The notes under the pieces are model-generated. The model was not told the DNA's origin, made no database searches, and saw only the letters and a list, made by a program, of their open reading frames with translations. DNA of 64,000 bases from Sediminibacterium sp. (GTDB lineage Bacteria > Bacteroidota > Bacteroidia > B-17B0 > Aurantibacillaceae): NCBI GenBank assembly GCA_030054095.1, contig JASGCO010000002.1, forward strand, positions 124,001 to 188,000, read 5' to 3'. Every line of letters starts with the position of its first letter. The stretch's first letter is position 1. The translations under genes were made by a program, and so were the position numbers. Shown here one piece after another: positions 60,926 through 64,000 of this stretch.

Positions 60926-62804
60926 TACCGTTTTGTTTTAACCAATGTTGCAATACCACCAAATGCCATACTCTCGACCAGGAGACTTTAGGATCGTTAT
61001 TCAAAAACCGCTTCCAGATACCGGTAACTGATTGCGGATTATACAACCCGGCATTTTCCAGGTCATTCATCTGTTGTTCGCAAAATAATTTTAATTCATT
61101 TTTTAACCAAAGTGCCCAGGGGAGTGTAAATCCCATTTTGGGCCGGTGAATACTATCATCCGGTATTAATCCCTTCACACTATCAGTAAGTAATTTTTTA
61201 GGGGTATGCGGAAATTTCCAATCATCTTTAATACCCAGTACATACTCGGCAAGTTTATAATCCAGAAACGGTTCACGCACCTCAAGTGCCACTGCCATAG
61301 CCATTTGATCTGTATCCCGAAGTAAAACATCATGCAGATAACTCTTCATTTCCAGAACCGAAACAGCACTTAACAGATAGCCATCCGACACTGGTAGTTT
61401 TTTGATAATATCATGCCATTTAGTACCTCCCGCTTCTACTTTTACCAACCGGCTTAATTCCTTTACTGTAAATAAACTCCGGCTCAATGGGTAGGTATGT
61501 TCCAGTCCAAACCCCGGAAGCTTTAACACTTCAGCAATTTTGGCTTTGCTTATGCTATTCGAAAATTGCTGGATAACAGAACCCGCCGCCTTACGAAATA
61601 ACTCAGGTGCAACTTTCAATTTCCAATTGTGATGTAGTTGATAAAGACGTTTAAAATTGGCGTAACCTGCAAATAACTCATCACCACCAATTCCACTTAA
61701 TGCCATCGTAATTCCGGCATCTTTAGTTGCTTTAGATACTATAAATGTATTGATTCCATCTCCCCCCGGATGATCCATTGCCTTCAGCGCGACTGGTAAC
61801 TCATTCAAAAAATCAGAAGGAGTAAGACGAATTTCATGATGCCGCGTATTAAAACGTTGCGCTATCGCTTTTGCATAAACCGATTCGGAAAAAGCACTTT
61901 CGTCAAAAGAAACATTAAACGTTTGTACAGGTTCTGATGATACACTCGCCATTAGTCCCACTACTATACTGGAATCTATGCCGCCTGACAAAAAAGCCCC
62001 AAACGGCACATCCGCCACTAAGCGGCGCTGTACCGACAGTGTTAACAGTTCACGAATTTTATCACAGGTTGCTTCATAAGAGAGTGATTCCTGACTCCTG
62101 ACAAACTGTTCAGGTTGCCAGTAAGCTGCTTGCTCTACCTTTCCGTTTTTAACTTCCAGATAATGTCCGGGCAGCAATACCTGAATCCCCTTCACAATTG
62201 TATTAGGGGCCGATACCGTCTGGTACTGCGTATATTCAGCCAACACCTGACGGTTCAATTCAAAAGACTTAATTCCGGATTTCAGGATCGCTCTTATTTC
62301 ACTCGAAAACACAAAACCGTTTTGACCATAATGGTAATACAAAGGTTTCACTCCAAAACGATCGCGGGCAATAAACATTTCGCCCGTTTGACTATCGTAC
62401 ACAGCAAAAGCAAACATGCCATTTAAGTATTGTACGCACTGTTTACCCCATCGTAAAAACGCCGCCAGAATTACTTCAGTATCTGTACCCGTCTTAAAAA
62501 AATAAGGTTGATGAGATGTTCCTTGTCCAACACGCTGTAACTCCAGTTTTAGTTCGCGGTAATTATAAAGTTCTCCGTTAAACACCAGTACATACCTTCT
62601 ATCTGATGAATAAAAAGGCTGGTTTCCGTCACTACTCAAATCTATGATGGACAGGCGGGTATGCCCTAAACTAACACCTCTGGTATAATACGTTCCAGTA
62701 TGATCAGGGCCTCGGTGCTGAAGGGCTTCATTCATCATCCCTATTTTATGAAGGTGTTCCTGCTCCGTTAACGTATCCGATACTATGCCATTAATTCCAC
62801 ACAT
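60918..62804 (-). CDS. asnB: Glutamine-hydrolysing asparagine synthase (AsnB-like)
   Basis: 628 residues. Cys2 in MCGINGIV is the glutaminase nucleophile, followed by the N-terminal class II amidotransferase domain (LQHRGPDHTGTYY). The synthase domain has the PP-loop FLSGGIDSSIVVGLM (about 270-284). In surface-polysaccharide clusters, AsnB-like enzymes often amidate sugar carboxyl groups instead of making asparagine, which is plausible here. It overlaps the epimerase stop by one base (TAATG). Confidence 0.93.
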   Translation of the reverse strand: MCGINGIVSDTLTEQEHLHKIGMMNEALQHRGPDHTGTYYTRGVSLGHTRLSIIDLSSDGNQPFYSSDRRYVLVFNGELYNYRELKLELQRVGQGTSHQPYFFKTGTDTEVILAAFLRWGKQCVQYLNGMFAFAVYDSQTGEMFIARDRFGVKPLYYHYGQNGFVFSSEIRAILKSGIKSFELNRQVLAEYTQYQTVSAPNTIVKGIQVLLPGHYLEVKNGKVEQAAYWQPEQFVRSQESLSYEATCDKIRELLTLSVQRRLVADVPFGAFLSGGIDSSIVVGLMASVSSEPVQTFNVSFDESAFSESVYAKAIAQRFNTRHHEIRLTPSDFLNELPVALKAMDHPGGDGINTFIVSKATKDAGITMALSGIGGDELFAGYANFKRLYQLHHNWKLKVAPELFRKAAGSVIQQFSNSISKAKIAEVLKLPGFGLEHTYPLSRSLFTVKELSRLVKVEAGGTKWHDIIKKLPVSDGYLLSAVSVLEMKSYLHDVLLRDTDQMAMAVALEVREPFLDYKLAEYVLGIKDDWKFPHTPKKLLTDSVKGLIPDDSIHRPKMGFTLPWALWLKNELKLFCEQQMNDLENAGLYNPQSVTGIWKRFLNNDPKVSWSRVWHLVVLQHWLKQNGIG

Positions 62805-63763
62805 TATTTAATTCCTATTGATTTAAGAAACAATTCGCTTTGCATCATACGCTTTATACCTTCCTCTACACTGATGAGTGGCTTATTTAATATAGCTTTC
62901 ATCTTCGCATTATCAGGTTGCCTGCGCGTCATATCTCCTTCCTTTAGCGGATCCAGGTGAACGATTGGAGAAGACGACGCGCTTAATTGAATAACTAACT
63001 CAGCCAGTGCCTTAACCGTGCATAATTCATCATTTCCGAGATTAATAACATCATTTATAATTAATCCCTGTTCAAAAATTTTCCCTATCACCTCTATATT
63101 ATCATCAATATAAGTAAAGGTTCTGGTTTGTAAACCATCACCGTACAAGGTAATGGGCGCGTTACGCAAAGCAGCCGCTAAAAACCGGGCGACCACAAAA
63201 TCGGTACTTTGTCCCGGGCCATAAGTATTAAAAAAACGAAAGATGGTGTAAGGCAAGCCAAACTCCTGATGATAGCTTCTGAAAAAGCATTCTCCGATAT
63301 TTTTAACTACAGCGTAAGGCACCCGCGAATTTAAAGGCGTACGGTACTCGTTTTGCGGCAACTCTACCGGTTCGCCATATACTTCGGACGATGACGCGTA
63401 ATAAACATGTTTAACGGTTGACGTTTTAGAAAGATTAAGAATATTTTTGATCCCCTCAATATCGTTGAGTACCGCCACAGGATTTTCCTGCGTTCGTTTC
63501 ACCCCAACAAGAGCAGCAAAATGAAACACGTAATCAAAATTGAACGAATAAAACACAGGTGCAATTTCAGATAGCTGATTAACATCTGCTTTCACAAATT
63601 TAAACCTCGGGTGTCCCGATTCAGGTAATTTATATAAAAAGCCTGTAGATAAATCATCTACAACTACTACAAAATTATCTTCCTGCATCAGCAAGTGCTT
63701 TGTGAGAGCACTGCCTATATTACCAGCCCCTCCCGTTATCAGTATTTTACGTTTAGCGTTCAT
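62804..63763 (-). CDS. NAD-dependent nucleotide-sugar epimerase/dehydratase (extended SDR)
   Basis: 319 residues from ATG 63763 (a TTG two codons upstream is less likely). LITGGAGNIGSALTKHLL binds NAD; YYASSSEVYGE and YAVVKNIGE hold the catalytic Ser-Tyr-Lys set (here Tyr with the following Lys). RFFNTYGPGQ and RTFTYIDDNIEV fit the UDP-glucose/glucuronate epimerase and decarboxylase group. Supplies sugar nucleotides to the surface-polysaccharide genes. It overlaps the glycosyltransferase upstream by 11 bases. Confidence 0.9.
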   Translation of the reverse strand: MNAKRKILITGGAGNIGSALTKHLLMQEDNFVVVVDDLSTGFLYKLPESGHPRFKFVKADVNQLSEIAPVFYSFNFDYVFHFAALVGVKRTQENPVAVLNDIEGIKNILNLSKTSTVKHVYYASSSEVYGEPVELPQNEYRTPLNSRVPYAVVKNIGECFFRSYHQEFGLPYTIFRFFNTYGPGQSTDFVVARFLAAALRNAPITLYGDGLQTRTFTYIDDNIEVIGKIFEQGLIINDVINLGNDELCTVKALAELVIQLSASSSPIVHLDPLKEGDMTRRQPDNAKMKAILNKPLISVEEGIKRMMQSELFLKSIGIK

Positions 63764-64000
63764 TAGCAAGTTGAATAAATCGTTGACACCAAATCTGTGG
63801 TGTTATACATTGAGCCAGTTTCTGACTGGCCTCTCCCATCTTACGGACATCATCGTCTGGCAGATTCGCTATCGTTTTCAAAACCTGTTTCAATTCTTCA
63901 ACCGAAGCCGTTTTTAAAATAAAGCCTGTCTTACCAGGATTAACAAACAACTCGGAAGCACCAACAGCCTGTGTTGTAACCACAGGTAAACCTGCTGCCG
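63753..64000 (-). CDS. Glycosyltransferase (GT4-like), 5' partial at the right edge
   Basis: Only the C-terminal ~82 residues are in the window. The frame is open to base 64000, so the gene begins outside. AAGLPVVTTQAVGASELFV is the usual GT4 ending of the acceptor/donor loop, and KTGFILKTASVEELKQVL follows. The GTG at 63983 is not the true start. First visible gene of the leftward polysaccharide cluster. Confidence 0.82.
   Translation of the reverse strand, partial: AAGLPVVTTQAVGASELFVNPGKTGFILKTASVEELKQVLKTIANLPDDDVRKMGEASQKLAQCITPQIWCQRFIQLANER

Noticed and set aside
1..64000. CRISPR, insertion sequence, prophage or integrated element
   Set aside because: No direct repeat arrays, transposase, integrase or phage gene was seen. 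Gene content and strand blocks look like ordinary chromosome.

Overview
The window reads as chromosomal DNA of a Bacteroidota bacterium. The evidence is: secreted proteins with type IX secretion C-terminal sorting domains of both the CHU_C kind (1-2918, 23102-24934) and the por/'YPNP' kind (2980-4650); a cbb3 oxidase whose CcoN and CcoO are one polypeptide; promoters with the Bacteroidota -7 element TAnnTTTG and, at several, a -33 TTG; and almost no Shine-Dalgarno sequences. The DNA is moderately AT-rich and densely coded. No gene-free stretch exceeds about 300 bases. I see no tRNA, rRNA, CRISPR array, insertion sequence, integrase or phage gene. Both edges cut genes: a secreted adhesin-like protein on the left and a glycosyltransferase on the right.

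Layout. 1-4650: two secreted T9SS cargo proteins. 4909-15073: microaerobic respiration block (ccoI, ccoS, ccoNO, ccoQ, ccoP, ccoG, ccoH, a TauE/SafE membrane protein and a PLP decarboxylase), followed by dps and hemN (to 17104). 17155-22863: MscS channel, DUF4421 protein, UbiD-family decarboxylase, typA. 23102-27130: a secreted T9SS protein and small envelope proteins. 27226-31675: crp/fnr, tex, a STAS-like protein, a DUF2147 protein, a VanZ-like protein. 31733-36611: a leftward operon of trhO, lipoprotein, hmgA, hpd and bestrophin (tyrosine/homogentisate degradation). 36757-46989: an SDR threonine dehydrogenase, two tandem MORN-like paralogs, ogt, methylmalonyl-CoA epimerase, a GH3-family protein, a GlmU-like protein, upp and a TPR/PD40 protein. 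47100-48358: a Crp/Fnr regulator and a membrane protein. 48380-51362: a leftward five-gene operon (PPTase, GGGP synthase, ThiE-like, PnuC, NadR-type kinase). Then ahcY, a DEAD-box helicase, a sigma factor followed by an anti-sigma-like/beta-barrel protein, an ABC permease, and a leftward polysaccharide cluster to the right edge.

The most interesting pattern is regulatory. Five promoters carry an FNR-type palindrome (NTGAY-N4-ATCAN) at only two distances from a TAnnTTTG-type -7 box. The centre-to-box distance is 29.5 bp for hemN, the 25896 lipoprotein and the 47750 membrane protein, and 51.5 bp for ccoI and ccoS. The difference is 22 bp, about two helical turns. None of the five has a TTG at the -33 position, as expected for activator-dependent promoters. 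This predicts one low-oxygen regulon covering the cbb3 oxidase, its copper pump, anaerobic haem synthesis and two uncharacterised envelope proteins. The Crp/Fnr protein at 47100 has an E..SR recognition helix like FNR but no iron-sulfur cysteine set. Other oddities are a sigma factor with no ATG start beside a hairpin and T tract, a one-protein anti-sigma-like/beta-barrel fusion, many -7 boxes only 4-9 nt from start codons (possible leaderless mRNAs), and a bacterial GGGP synthase operon.
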